Assembly: GCA_028383305.1 (NCBI GenBank)
Contig: JAOEVD010000005.1
Span: 54,188 to 118,187 of the forward strand
Source of the DNA: Candidatus Puniceispirillum sp.
Lineage (GTDB): Bacteria > Pseudomonadota > Alphaproteobacteria > Puniceispirillales > Puniceispirillaceae
Length of the DNA stretch: 64,000 nucleotides
Reading direction: 5' to 3'
This document shows positions 9,186 through 18,363 of this stretch, one piece after another. Position numbers and translations under genes: made by a program. Position 1 is the stretch's first letter; each line of letters begins with the position of its first letter. The notes under the pieces were generated by a model. The model did not search any database, was not told the origin of the DNA, and worked only from the letters and a program-made list of their open reading frames with translations.

Positions 9186-9201
9186 TAGCCCCTCAGCCCT
9201 C

Positions 9202-9849
9202 CTAGCGCGCAATCCATTGTTCGACATCTAGCGGGCCAACCGCCGCCGCCGCTTTACCCCGCAAAAACACAATCGTGACCGACCCAATTTCAATTCCGAA
9301 TTTGCTGACATAGGCGCGGTTTATCGCAATATCTTCGCTTTGCCGATAAATCCAATCGTCAAAATGCACATCCATTTTATTGCCAGCCATTTCAAGACCC
9401 ACGTCATATTGCCAATTCAGGCCATTGCCGGAAATGCGGCCTTCGGCCTGACCTTCGACATCATCCGCCCGCCCCTGATAGCGAAAACTGCCATCTTCGG
9501 ATCGACCAAGATTATCAATCACCCAGACGCGCGAGGCTTTTTCGCCATCTTCATATAAAAAGGTTTCATCAAGCACTAGCTGATTGCCAGTGATTGTGCC
9601 TTGCAGATTCACCCGAAATTGACGCCGCAGATTGCCAAACCGGTCTTCAAAAATACCCAAGGCAATTGTGTCACCGGCAAAAAATTCTTCAAGAACAAGC
9701 GAGGGGCGACGTTCGGATAGATGCGTTACATCTTTTCGCGCACAGGCCGATAAAGCGGCAAAAGCACCAACCAATAATCCAGCAGTCAGAAACAGGCGTA
9801 GTGAACTGCCAAATATCAACCTAGCCATGCTTCGTTTTTGTCGTGCCAT
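9202..9849 (-). CDS. DUF3833-like lipoprotein
   Basis: A 215-residue predicted lipoprotein. The signal peptide ends in the lipobox LSAC with Cys36. The mature domain is rich in beta strands with the family pattern LEEFFAGD... GIFEDRFGNLRRQF... LDETFLYEDGE... RVWVIDN... ADDVEGQAEG... DVHFDDWIY... AYVSKFGIEIG, typical of DUF3833, a lipocalin-like family of unknown function often beside fatty-acid or cyclopropane-lipid genes. I start at 9849, where GGGGAGG lies just upstream, rather than at 9873. It precedes the YciB-like gene by 16 bp. Confidence 0.8.
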   Translation of the reverse strand: MARQKRSMARLIFGSSLRLFLTAGLLVGAFAALSACARKDVTHLSERRPSLVLEEFFAGDTIALGIFEDRFGNLRRQFRVNLQGTITGNQLVLDETFLYEDGEKASRVWVIDNLGRSEDGSFRYQGRADDVEGQAEGRISGNGLNWQYDVGLEMAGNKMDVHFDDWIYRQSEDIAINRAYVSKFGIEIGSVTIVFLRGKAAAAVGPLDVEQWIAR

Positions 9850-9955
9850 CTCACCCTCCCCTTCGCGCTTCATCTGATTTCACCGCCAGCCTAGCAAACT
9901 AATGCAGATCTTGCTGATAAATTCGGTTTGGGGTGCCGCCAAAGCGCCGTCACCC

Positions 9956-11488
9956 CTATCCAGCCTTATCAAGACCTGCCAAAAACCGGCTCGCATCAGA
10001 ATTGGCTCCAGCCTGTTTTTCCGGCGCCATTTTGTCAAATGTACGATAGATCATGCCAAGCCGCGGATTATTGCCAAGCTTTTCACGATGCCGATCCAGA
10101 AAACCCCAATAGAGATAATTAAAAGGACATGCATCTTCGCCTGATTTTTCCGTCACCTTATAACGGCAGTTTTTGCAATAATTTGACATCCGGTTGATAT
10201 AGGCACCGCCAGCCGCATAGGGTTTGCTGGCGAGATAGCCACCATCGGCAAAAAGCGCCATTCCCGACACATTCGGCATAACCACCCATTCATAGGCATC
10301 AACATAGACAACCAGAAACCATTCATTAACCGCCTGCGGCGACAGGCCGGCAAGAAGCGCAAAATTACCAAGAACCATCAAACGCTGGATATGATGCGCA
10401 TAAGACAGGGCATCGGTTTGCTGAATTGATTGGGCAAGGCAATTCATGTCGGTATTGCCCGTCCAGAAAAAATCGGGAAGCGGACGCGTTGCCTGCAGAA
10501 AATTTGCCTCAGCATAGGCTGGCATTTTCAGCCAATAAAGCCCACGGACAAATTCGCGCCAACCCAGAATCTGGCGGATAAACCCTTCAACCGCATTTAA
10601 CGGCGAATCGCCGCGATGATAAGCTGCCTCGGCCGCCCTAATCACTTCGATCGGCGACAATAATCCAGCATTCAGATAAAGACCGATATGGCTGTGATAC
10701 ATCCATGGTTCGCCCTCAATCATCGCATCTTGATAAGTGCCGAAAAGGGGCAGACGTTCAGCGATAAATTGATCAAGAACATGCAAGGCCTGATCGCGGG
10801 TAACGGCAAAATCAAACCCAGCCAATTGCCCAAAATGATCGGCGCAACGCGCCTCGACAAGGGCTAAAACCTCGGCTGTGATCGCATCGGGTGCAAAGCT
10901 GCTTGGCGGCGGCACAGCCAATCCAGCCTTTGGCGGCTGGCGATTATCGGCATCATAATTCCATTTGCCACCAATAGGCTCATCGCCTTCCATCAACACC
11001 TGATAACGCCGCCGCAAATCACGGTAGAAAAATTCCATGCGAAGCGATTTTCGTCCCTCAGCCCATTCGGCAAAATCACCAAGGCTGCAAAGGAATCTTG
11101 AATCGGCACGAATATCGACAGCAAGGCCAAACCGCGCCTGCCATCCCGCCATTTCATCGGCAAGCCGATATTCCCCCGGTGCGGTGACCACAATCTGATC
11201 GGGGCCAAAGGCGGCAATCGCCGCGGCAACCTCGCCAGCAAGCGAGCCAGCATTATCCACATCATCAAGCCGGCGAAAGCGAACCGCAATACCGTCGTCA
11301 CCAAGCGATTTGGCAAAATGGCGCATCGCCGAAAACAGATAGGCTATTTTCCGCTTATGATGTTTGACATAGGTGACCTCGGACATCACTTCGGCCATCA
11401 ACACCAGATCCTTGTCCGGATCCAGATCTGTCAGGCTTGGTAGATCACGGCTTAACTGATCACCAAGAACAAGCCGAAGCGTTTTCAT
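9956..11488 (-). CDS. phrB: iron-sulfur bacterial (6-4) photolyase (FeS-BCP)
   Basis: Repairs pyrimidine(6-4)pyrimidone photoproducts using light, FAD, a lumazine-type antenna and a [4Fe-4S] cluster. The protein starts with MKTLRLVLGDQL and has the long FeS-BCP architecture (510 residues). The four cluster cysteines are present at 350, 438, 441 and 454, the same numbers as in the Agrobacterium PhrB prototype, inside DMNC and YCKNC...ACPF. This makes the assignment firm and excludes a CPD photolyase. Its start overlaps the stop of the upstream class-I photolyase gene by 4 bp (ATGA), so the two are translationally coupled. The symbol follows the Agrobacterium usage. Confidence 0.93.
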   Translation of the reverse strand: MKTLRLVLGDQLSRDLPSLTDLDPDKDLVLMAEVMSEVTYVKHHKRKIAYLFSAMRHFAKSLGDDGIAVRFRRLDDVDNAGSLAGEVAAAIAAFGPDQIVVTAPGEYRLADEMAGWQARFGLAVDIRADSRFLCSLGDFAEWAEGRKSLRMEFFYRDLRRRYQVLMEGDEPIGGKWNYDADNRQPPKAGLAVPPPSSFAPDAITAEVLALVEARCADHFGQLAGFDFAVTRDQALHVLDQFIAERLPLFGTYQDAMIEGEPWMYHSHIGLYLNAGLLSPIEVIRAAEAAYHRGDSPLNAVEGFIRQILGWREFVRGLYWLKMPAYAEANFLQATRPLPDFFWTGNTDMNCLAQSIQQTDALSYAHHIQRLMVLGNFALLAGLSPQAVNEWFLVVYVDAYEWVVMPNVSGMALFADGGYLASKPYAAGGAYINRMSNYCKNCRYKVTEKSGEDACPFNYLYWGFLDRHREKLGNNPRLGMIYRTFDKMAPEKQAGANSDASRFLAGLDKAG

Positions 11489-12930
11489 GTTGTTTCGCGC
11501 AATTCCGAAAAGGCAGCCAAGGCGGCCTCGCGCGATGCTTTGACATCAACAATCGGCTTTGGATAGGTCTCGCCAAGCCGGACCCCAGCACCGGCAAGAA
11601 CTTCGGCAGGCGCTTCCCAAGGGCTGCAAAGATATACATCGGGAAGATTGGCAAGTTCCGGAAGATAGCGCCGGATATAATGCCCGTCAGGATCAAATTT
11701 CACCCCTTGGGTGATCGGATTGAAAATGCGGAAATAAGGCGCTGCATCGGCGCCGCAACCGGCAATCCACTGCCATCCTGCGCTGTTATTGGCAAGATCA
11801 GCATCAACCAGACAATCCCAGAACCACGCCTCGCCATGATGCCAATGCAGCCGCAGATTTTTCACCAGAAATGAGCCAACAATCATCCGCACCCGATTAT
11901 GCATATAGCCAGTTTGCCATAATTCGCGCATGCCAGCATCAACAACCGGATAGCCGGTCAATCCTTTTTGCCAGCTTTTCAGCAAGGCCGGATCATCACG
12001 CCAGTTAAAACCATCAAAGCGCGGCTGAAGATTTTTGCGCGGCAATTCCGGGAAATGATAAAGCAGCGAATGCGAAAATTCTCGCCAGCCAAGTTCGGAC
12101 AGAAAATGATCGCAATCACGATCCTGCCCAATGCCTGCATCCATGCGATCTTTGGCAGCATACCATACGGCATTTGGCGAAATCTCGCCCCAATGCAAAT
12201 AGGCTGATAGCCGCGATACATTGCGTTTTGCCGGAAAATTACGGCCATCCTTATAACCGTCAAGGCCATCATCAAGAAAGGCATAAAGCCGGTCATGCGC
12301 TGCTGCCTCGCCAATATCCCAAATCGCCGCCAGCTCGTCTTTCCAGTCGCGTTCCGGCAAAAGGCCAAGCGCGTCAATTACGCTTTGACCGGTGGCAAAG
12401 CCATCACCATCGGCAATGACCAGATTTGGCGGCACTGGCAACGGACGGCGTGGCGGTGTGGCGGCTAGACAACCGCGCCGGTAATAGGGCGTAAAGACCT
12501 TGTAAGGCGTGCCATCATTTTTCAGCACGTCCCAAGGCTCCCACAGAAGCGACCCATTATGGCTTTCAACGGCAAGGCCGCGCGCGGCAAATTGCGCCTT
12601 GATGGCGGCATCGCGGGTAATCCGCCATGGCTCGTAAGCGCGGTTCCAAGACAGCCCTGCCGCCGCAACAGCATCGGCCAGATTTGCCAGAATTTTGGCT
12701 GGATTGCCCGATAGCACAATCAATTTGCCGTCAAGCGCCTGATTGAGTGCCGTCAAGGAATGATGAAGCCACCAGCGGCTGGCACCGCCCATACGGTGAT
12801 CACCAGCATTGGCGTCATCAAGAATATAAACTGGAAGAACCACGCCCTTGGCCGCGGCCGCAGATAATGACGGATTGTCGGAAAGCCTTAAATCCTGGCG
12901 AAACCAATGAATATGAACTGAACCTGACAT
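11485..12930 (-). CDS. phr: deoxyribodipyrimidine (CPD) photolyase, class I
   Basis: Light-driven repair of cyclobutane pyrimidine dimers. The N-terminal photolyase domain begins IHWFRQDLRLSDNPSL, and the C-terminal FAD domain carries the class-I motifs: WREFSHSLLYHFP near 280, GYPVVDAGMRELW near 330, HNRVRMIVGSFLVKNL near 350 and NNSAGWQWIAGCGAD near 390. Length 481 is normal. First gene of a two-gene light-repair operon; the stop overlaps the start of the (6-4) photolyase by 4 bp. No MerR-type light regulator is adjacent. Confidence 0.93.
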   Translation of the reverse strand: MSGSVHIHWFRQDLRLSDNPSLSAAAAKGVVLPVYILDDANAGDHRMGGASRWWLHHSLTALNQALDGKLIVLSGNPAKILANLADAVAAAGLSWNRAYEPWRITRDAAIKAQFAARGLAVESHNGSLLWEPWDVLKNDGTPYKVFTPYYRRGCLAATPPRRPLPVPPNLVIADGDGFATGQSVIDALGLLPERDWKDELAAIWDIGEAAAHDRLYAFLDDGLDGYKDGRNFPAKRNVSRLSAYLHWGEISPNAVWYAAKDRMDAGIGQDRDCDHFLSELGWREFSHSLLYHFPELPRKNLQPRFDGFNWRDDPALLKSWQKGLTGYPVVDAGMRELWQTGYMHNRVRMIVGSFLVKNLRLHWHHGEAWFWDCLVDADLANNSAGWQWIAGCGADAAPYFRIFNPITQGVKFDPDGHYIRRYLPELANLPDVYLCSPWEAPAEVLAGAGVRLGETYPKPIVDVKASREAALAAFSELRETT

Positions 12931-13102
12931 CGCCGCCTTGCAACCTTACCGTTAAACATACCTCGAATCACTCTAGGCGATATAGGCGTCACAAGGGCGA
13001 AAAACAAGGTATGCGCAATCAAGGCATTATGGAACCAACCAGCCATGACATATGAGTGAACGACCGGCTTGGCTATTTCACGATTGCAATCTCGACCGGG
13101 TC

Positions 13103-14737
13103 TTATTCGGAGTCGCCACCAGCAGCAATGCGTTGGCGAAGCGCGTATTTTTGAATCTTTCCGGTCGATGTTTTGGGAATTGATTCAAACCGAAATTCAC
13201 TTGGCACTTTAAAGCCGGCAAGATTCTGGCGACACCAATCGCGCAGCTCGTCCTCGCTGACGTTTTTGCCATCAATGATTTCGATAAAGGCACAAGGCGT
13301 CTCGCCCCATTTTTCATGCGGCATCGCAACCACGGCAACATTAGCCACAGCGGAGTGTTTATGCAGAACATCCTCAACCTCGATTGACGAAATATTCTCG
13401 CCACCAGATATGATGATATCTTTTGACCTGTCTTTTAACTGAACATAGCCATCGGGATGAACAACCCCCAAATCACCCGAATGGAACCAGCCGCCAGCAA
13501 AAGCGCATTCGGTCGATGGCGCATTTTTGAAATAGCCTTTCATCACAACATTGCCACGCATCACAACTTCGCCAATCGTTGCACCGTCACGCGGTACCGG
13601 CACCATGCTGTCGGGATCGACAACATCAAGCCCTTCAAGCGCCAGATAGCGAACCCCCTGACGAGCCTTTAATGCAGCCTGTTTGACATTATCCAACAAA
13701 TCCCATTCCGGATCCCAATCATTGACCACCGATGGCCCATAGGTTTCGGTCAAGCCATAGAGATGCGTGACGTTAAAACCGGCATCTTTCATGGCGGCAA
13801 GCACGGCTTCGGGTGGCGGCGCGGCAGCGGTGAAAAATTCAACCTCATAATCCAGTTTGGCATTTACCGGTTTGCCAGCCACAACAAGCGACATAACAAT
13901 TGGCGCGCCACACATATGGCTAACCCGATGTTCCAGAATTGCATTCCAAATATCGTCGGCGCGCACCTCGCGAAGACAGACATGCGTTCCTGAAATCGCC
14001 GAAATCGTCCAGGGGAAACACCAGCCATTGCAATGAAACATCGGCAACGTCCAAAGATAAATTGCCTGTTTTTTCATTGATGCGGTCAGCGCATTTCCCT
14101 GCGCCAGCAAATAGGCACCACGGTGATGATAGACAACGCCCTTTGGGTCGCCCGTTGTGCCTGATGTGTAATTGATCGTAATTGCATCCCATTCATCATC
14201 GGGCATTTTCCAAGCAAAATCGGCATCACCTGACGCGATAAATGTTTCATATTCGGTTTCGTCATAGCCCGATCTTGGCCCATCAAATTCGGCATCATCA
14301 TAAATGATCAATTGCGGGTTGTCCTTGGCCAGCGTCAATGCTTCGCGCACACGCAGCAAAAGCGAGATATCAACAATCAGAATTTTGGTTTCGGCATGAT
14401 CAAGTTGAAATGCAATCGTTGCCGCATCCAAACGCGTATTTAGCGAATGCAGAACCGCACCCGACATCGGCACGCCGTAATGGGCTTCGATCATTGCTGG
14501 TGTATTTAACAGCATGACCGAGACCGTATCGCCGCGCCCAAGCCCTGCCGACGTAAGCACGCTTGCCAATTGCCGGCATCGCGCATAAAGCGCCGCATAA
14601 TTACGCCGCAAAGACCCATGAATAACAGCCGTCTGATTTGGAAAAACCATCGCTGCACGCTCGAGGAAAGTCAGCGGCGTCAAAGGTTGGTAATTTGCTG
14701 GATTCTGGTCAAGCCCGATATCATATGGATTTGTCAT
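13103..14737 (-). CDS. acyl-CoA synthetase (AMP-forming, medium/short chain)
   Basis: A 544-residue ANL-superfamily ligase that activates a carboxylic acid to its CoA thioester through an acyl-adenylate. The P-loop signature YTSGTTGDPKGVVYHH is near residue 185, followed by LPMFHCNGW and the GLTETYGP motif. The C-terminal hinge and lysine are in SFRFESIPKTSTGKIQKY-type sequence near 530. It belongs to the cluster containing acyl-CoA synthetases with a MTNPY..GLD.NPANY.PLTPL start, to which some 3-methylmercaptopropionate-CoA ligases (DmdB) are related, but this sequence does not identify the substrate. The ATG at 14737 fits the family start. It is 52 bp downstream of an enoyl-CoA hydratase gene. 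Confidence 0.88.
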   Translation of the reverse strand: MTNPYDIGLDQNPANYQPLTPLTFLERAAMVFPNQTAVIHGSLRRNYAALYARCRQLASVLTSAGLGRGDTVSVMLLNTPAMIEAHYGVPMSGAVLHSLNTRLDAATIAFQLDHAETKILIVDISLLLRVREALTLAKDNPQLIIYDDAEFDGPRSGYDETEYETFIASGDADFAWKMPDDEWDAITINYTSGTTGDPKGVVYHHRGAYLLAQGNALTASMKKQAIYLWTLPMFHCNGWCFPWTISAISGTHVCLREVRADDIWNAILEHRVSHMCGAPIVMSLVVAGKPVNAKLDYEVEFFTAAAPPPEAVLAAMKDAGFNVTHLYGLTETYGPSVVNDWDPEWDLLDNVKQAALKARQGVRYLALEGLDVVDPDSMVPVPRDGATIGEVVMRGNVVMKGYFKNAPSTECAFAGGWFHSGDLGVVHPDGYVQLKDRSKDIIISGGENISSIEVEDVLHKHSAVANVAVVAMPHEKWGETPCAFIEIIDGKNVSEDELRDWCRQNLAGFKVPSEFRFESIPKTSTGKIQKYALRQRIAAGGDSE

Positions 14738-14789
14738 TTTGCTGCCCCCCTTGCCGTCAGACAGTTTTACCGTCAAACAGCCTTATGAT

Positions 14790-15602
14790 CTACCATTTCG
14801 GCTCGCGCTTTTCGATAAAGGCATCAATGCCCTCAACCGCATCACGGTGAAGCATGTTTTCGACCATAACCCGCGATGCATATTCATAAGCATCAGCAAT
14901 TGATAATTCACGTTGTGTGTAGAAAGCGCTTTTGCCAATGGCCAATGTCACTGGTGACTTGCTGGCAATTTTATGCGCCACAGCGGTCACATGATCGGTT
15001 AGATCAGCAGCATCAACCACCGCATTGACAAGCCCGATTTCAGCGGCGCGCGACGCTGGCACCATCTCGCCGGTCAATAGCATTTCCATGGCATGTTTCG
15101 CCCCAACATTACGGGAAAGCGCCACCATCGGTGTCGAACAGAAAAGACCGATATGAACACCGGGCGTGCTAAACTTTGCTGATGGCGCGGCATAGGCAAG
15201 ATCACAGCTTGCCACAAGCTGGCAACCAGCCGCCGTTGCCGTTGTCGCCACTTCGGCAATCACTGGTTTTGGATTTTGCAAGATTGCCTGCATGACCGCC
15301 GAACAGCGTTTCAAAACATCGGTGAAATAGGCCTCGCCCTGATCCGCATTGGCACGGCCGGCGCTCATTTCTCTCAGATCATGGCCAGCACAAAAAGCGG
15401 GGCCATTGGCCGCCAAAATAATCACCCGAACGCTGGCATCAATTGCCGCATCAGCCAGAATGGCACCAAGCCGGTCAAGCATTGCCTCGGACAGGGCATT
15501 GCGCCGCGCCGGATCATTCAGCGTCACGCGCAAAATACCGTGGGCATCCCTGTCTATTTGCAATAGACCCGCCGCATCTTGTTTCTTGGATAAATCCGTC
15601 AC
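14790..15602 (-). CDS. enoyl-CoA hydratase/isomerase family protein
   Basis: A 270-residue crotonase-fold enzyme. The oxyanion-hole strands are AFCAGHDLREM near 70-80 and the ATAAGCQLVASCDLAYA helix start near 125. The position usually holding the first catalytic glutamate is not typical for mitochondrial hydratase, and the sequence looks closer to ECHDC3-like members whose reaction is less clear. Just upstream of the acyl-CoA synthetase on the same strand, so a short acyl-activation and hydration step is plausible. DmdD (methylthioacryloyl-CoA hydratase) belongs to the same superfamily, but I see no specific evidence for it. Confidence 0.82.
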   Translation of the reverse strand: MTDLSKKQDAAGLLQIDRDAHGILRVTLNDPARRNALSEAMLDRLGAILADAAIDASVRVIILAANGPAFCAGHDLREMSAGRANADQGEAYFTDVLKRCSAVMQAILQNPKPVIAEVATTATAAGCQLVASCDLAYAAPSAKFSTPGVHIGLFCSTPMVALSRNVGAKHAMEMLLTGEMVPASRAAEIGLVNAVVDAADLTDHVTAVAHKIASKSPVTLAIGKSAFYTQRELSIADAYEYASRVMVENMLHRDAVEGIDAFIEKREPKW

Positions 15603-15681
15603 CTCACCACCTCATCGCCTATTCAACTCAAAAATTGCGGCAAAAACAACCGAGAAGTCACGCTGCAGCAATGATCCTTTT

Positions 15682-16473
15682 TCAGTTTGTTTCAAGGCGG
15701 CGTTCAAGCCAGCGCACACCCGCCGAGACAATCAGAATAACCACTAGATATTCAAGCACCAGAACCGTGTAGATTTCCAATGGTCGATATTCGGTAACGA
15801 CCAGTTCATTCGCGCGGCGGGTAAGTTCCTGCATGCCGATCACCGATACCAGTGATGACATTTTCAACATATAGACAAGCTGGTTTCCAAGGGCTGGCAA
15901 AATGCGTTTAATTGCCTGCGGCAAGATCACATAGCGCATGGTATCGCGGTAATTCAATGAAATCGAATGTGACGCCTCATATTGGCCCCGGTCAATTGAC
16001 TGAATTCCCGCGCGGAAAATTTCTGCCTGAAAGGCGCTATCGGAAATGGCCAATGCCAGAACCCCCGCCCAGAATACCGAAATTGACACGCTGGCGACTT
16101 GCGGCAGGCCATAATAAACCCACAAGATCAGCACCAAAATGGGAATGGCGCGCACCAATTCAACATAAATGCGGTTAATCGCTTTTGGGGCGCGGCGGTT
16201 TGACAGGGCTGGCAAGGCCACCAAAAGCCCAAGGCAAATTGAAATACAGATTGCCGTGACTGACAGGCCAATCGTGTAATAGAGACCATCAATCAGGAAC
16301 GCCAGATTCTGGCGGCCGGTTTCGGTTGCCGGATTGACAACATACCATCCCCAATTACCCGAACAGCCGCCAAGACTGACAAGGCCAGCAAGCCCCAAAA
16401 CACTGATCAAAGATGATGGCATCAAGGCGCAGAATTTCGATTTTATAAGTTGCATGATTTGGATAAATTGCAT
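15682..16473 (-). CDS. amino-acid ABC transporter permease (HisM/GlnP family)
   Basis: A 263-residue permease of the polar amino-acid uptake family. After an N-terminal hydrophobic segment it has four to five further membrane helices and the EAA loop (RYVILPQAIKRILPALGNQ near 185-203) that docks to the ATPase. The region LVSLGGCSGNWGWYVVNP before the core is characteristic of one subgroup. Only one permease gene is seen, so the transporter would be homodimeric in the membrane. It follows the ATPase gene by 14 bp and the matching binding protein is divergent at 17494. Confidence 0.9.
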   Translation of the reverse strand: MQFIQIMQLIKSKFCALMPSSLISVLGLAGLVSLGGCSGNWGWYVVNPATETGRQNLAFLIDGLYYTIGLSVTAICISICLGLLVALPALSNRRAPKAINRIYVELVRAIPILVLILWVYYGLPQVASVSISVFWAGVLALAISDSAFQAEIFRAGIQSIDRGQYEASHSISLNYRDTMRYVILPQAIKRILPALGNQLVYMLKMSSLVSVIGMQELTRRANELVVTEYRPLEIYTVLVLEYLVVILIVSAGVRWLERRLETN

Positions 16474-16487
16474 GATCTGATTTGCCC

Positions 16488-17252
16488 CTAATGCCGCAGA
16501 ATCTGGCTAAGGAACAATTTGCAGCGATCACTTTCAGGCGCGGTGAAAAATGTTTTTGGCGGCCCCATTTCAACAATCTTTCCATGATCCATGAAAAGCA
16601 TCATATCAGCCACCTGCCGCGCAAAGCCCATTTCATGGGTGACGCAAATCATTGTCATGCCGCTATCGGCAAGTTCTTCGATCACATCCAGCACCTCGGC
16701 AATCATTTCGGGATCAAGCGCCGATGTTGGTTCGTCAAAAAGCATGATCTTTGGCGCCATACAAAGCGCCCGCGCAATCGCCACACGTTGCTGCTGGCCA
16801 CCCGATAATTGCGCTGGATATTTACTGAATTGTTCGGGAATCCGTACACGTTCGAGATAATGCATGGCCAGATCACGGGCCTCAGCCTCGGCCATCTTGC
16901 GGGCGCGAACCGGCCCCAGAATCAGATTTTCCAAAATGGTCAAATGCGGAAAAAGGTTAAATTGCTGAAACACCATCCCAACATTATTGCGCAAAACAGC
17001 GCGGCCAGTGGAGCTGTCATCAACAACAATATTGTCAATCCGAATCTCGCCCGCCTCATGGCGCTCAAGCCGGTTGATACAGCGGATCAGGGTTGATTTG
17101 CCCGAACCAGATGGCCCGCAAATCACCAGCTTTTGACCTAGCTCGATATCAAGTGATACCGCATCAAGCGCGCAGAATTTGTCAAAATATTTTGAAACAT
17201 CCGTTAGTTGAATAAAGGGCCGTGTTGCTGGCGGGTTCATCGTGACTGTCAC
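16488..17252 (-). CDS. amino-acid ABC transporter ATP-binding protein (GlnQ family)
   Basis: A 254-residue ATPase energising the adjacent permease. Walker A GPSGSGKST (45-53), Q-loop in FQQFNLFPH (about 95), signature LSGGQQQR (about 148) and Walker B IMLFDEPTSALDPE (about 168), followed by the switch histidine in CVTHEM. These residues and the length are those of GlnQ/HisP. Transcribed with the permease; the binding-protein gene is divergent with a 241-bp shared upstream region. Confidence 0.92.
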   Translation of the reverse strand: MTVTMNPPATRPFIQLTDVSKYFDKFCALDAVSLDIELGQKLVICGPSGSGKSTLIRCINRLERHEAGEIRIDNIVVDDSSTGRAVLRNNVGMVFQQFNLFPHLTILENLILGPVRARKMAEAEARDLAMHYLERVRIPEQFSKYPAQLSGGQQQRVAIARALCMAPKIMLFDEPTSALDPEMIAEVLDVIEELADSGMTMICVTHEMGFARQVADMMLFMDHGKIVEMGPPKTFFTAPESDRCKLFLSQILRH

Positions 17253-17493
17253 CTAAATTTCCATCATTGCATTAAGGGCAGATCATAAATGCGCCACAAG
17301 GAGGAAGCGTGCATCAAGGTTTATCAAAGCTACATCTTTGTCTATCCGATTCCACGATCAACGGCTAGCCCCCAATCAATTTTGGCGCAAGAAATCCTAG
17401 CCAAAGCTTGCATTACCCAAACGATGTCCTATCTCTATATCTAAGATTTCTAATCGAAAAATTACCCCAATTTGAGTCCAAGGAGACTTTTAA

Positions 17494-18270
17494 ATGCGAC
17501 TTTTAAAGATAATCACCACTTTTTTTGCGTTTAGCATGGTGGCCGCGCCCACTCATGCGGCAAGCGTACTGAATGAAATCCTGTCTGACGGCGTGCTAAA
17601 GGTTGGCACGACTGGCGACTGGAACCCAATGACCATGAAAGATACAGCAACAAACAGCTATACCGGCTATGATATTGACGTCATGACCGAGCTTGCAAAG
17701 GATCTGGGGGTAAAGGTCGAGTTTGTGCCAACTGATTGGAAAACATTGGTAAGCGGTGTCACATCAGGCAAATACCACATGACCGGTTCTGCCTCAATTT
17801 CACCTGGTCGCGCCAAAGCCGCTGGCTATTCAAACAGCTATTTTTCATTGGCAACCGTGCCGCTTACTTTGAAAAAGAATGCCGACAAATTCACCGATTG
17901 GGCCGATCTTGATAAGGCATCTGTTACCGTTGCCGCGACGCTTGGCACAACCCAAGAAAAACAGGTGAAGCAATTCTTCCCGAATGCGAAATATAAAATT
18001 GTCGAAGCCCCTGCACGCGATTTCCAAGAAGTGCTTGCCGGCCGCGCCGATGCGCATATCACATCAAATGTTGAGGCCTATAAGCTGGTCGCAAAATATC
18101 CAGAAATGATGGTTGTTCCGGTTTCAGCACCAAAGGCACCAACCCCAATTGCCATGCTGTTGCCACAAGCCGATCAGGTTTGGATCAATTATGTGAACAC
18201 ATGGATTGCGCTGAAGACTGAGCGTGGCTTTTTTGCCGATCTTGGCCGAAAATGGCAGCTTGCCAACTAG
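17494..18270 (+). CDS. amino-acid ABC transporter substrate-binding protein (SBP family 3)
   Basis: A 258-residue periplasmic protein with a Sec signal (hydrophobic FFAFSMVAAPTHA, cleavage after AHA near residue 23). The mature domain begins with ILSDGVLKVGTTGDWNPM and has GYDIDVMTELAKDLG, typical of family-3 binding proteins. It also resembles PheC-type periplasmic cyclohexadienyl dehydratases, but the divergent permease and ATPase genes argue for transport. GGAGAC lies 7 bp before the ATG. A strong terminator follows, consistent with high, independent expression of the binding protein. Confidence 0.88.
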   Translation: MRLLKIITTFFAFSMVAAPTHAASVLNEILSDGVLKVGTTGDWNPMTMKDTATNSYTGYDIDVMTELAKDLGVKVEFVPTDWKTLVSGVTSGKYHMTGSASISPGRAKAAGYSNSYFSLATVPLTLKKNADKFTDWADLDKASVTVAATLGTTQEKQVKQFFPNAKYKIVEAPARDFQEVLAGRADAHITSNVEAYKLVAKYPEMMVVPVSAPKAPTPIAMLLPQADQVWINYVNTWIALKTERGFFADLGRKWQLAN

Positions 18271-18293
18271 CCTGCAAACATATCAAATATGAA

Positions 18294-18321
18294 AAGAGAG
18301 GCAGTTATGCCTCTTTTTTTT
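18294..18321 (+). terminator. Rho-independent terminator after binding-protein gene
   Basis: AGAGGCA (18297-18303) and TGCCTCT (18308-18314) pair across a GTTA loop, followed by seven T, 24 bp after the stop codon. The A run before the stem extends pairing with the T run. Confidence 0.9.
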
Positions 18322-18363
18322 GACCTTACCATCGCCTTTTTTCAAATTTTCCGGAGCCGTTTC

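Noticed and set aside
13103..15602. DMSP-demethylation genes dmdB and dmdD
   Set aside because: An AMP ligase and a crotonase are side by side, but no dmdA or dmdC is present and no specific residues were identified; kept as generic families.
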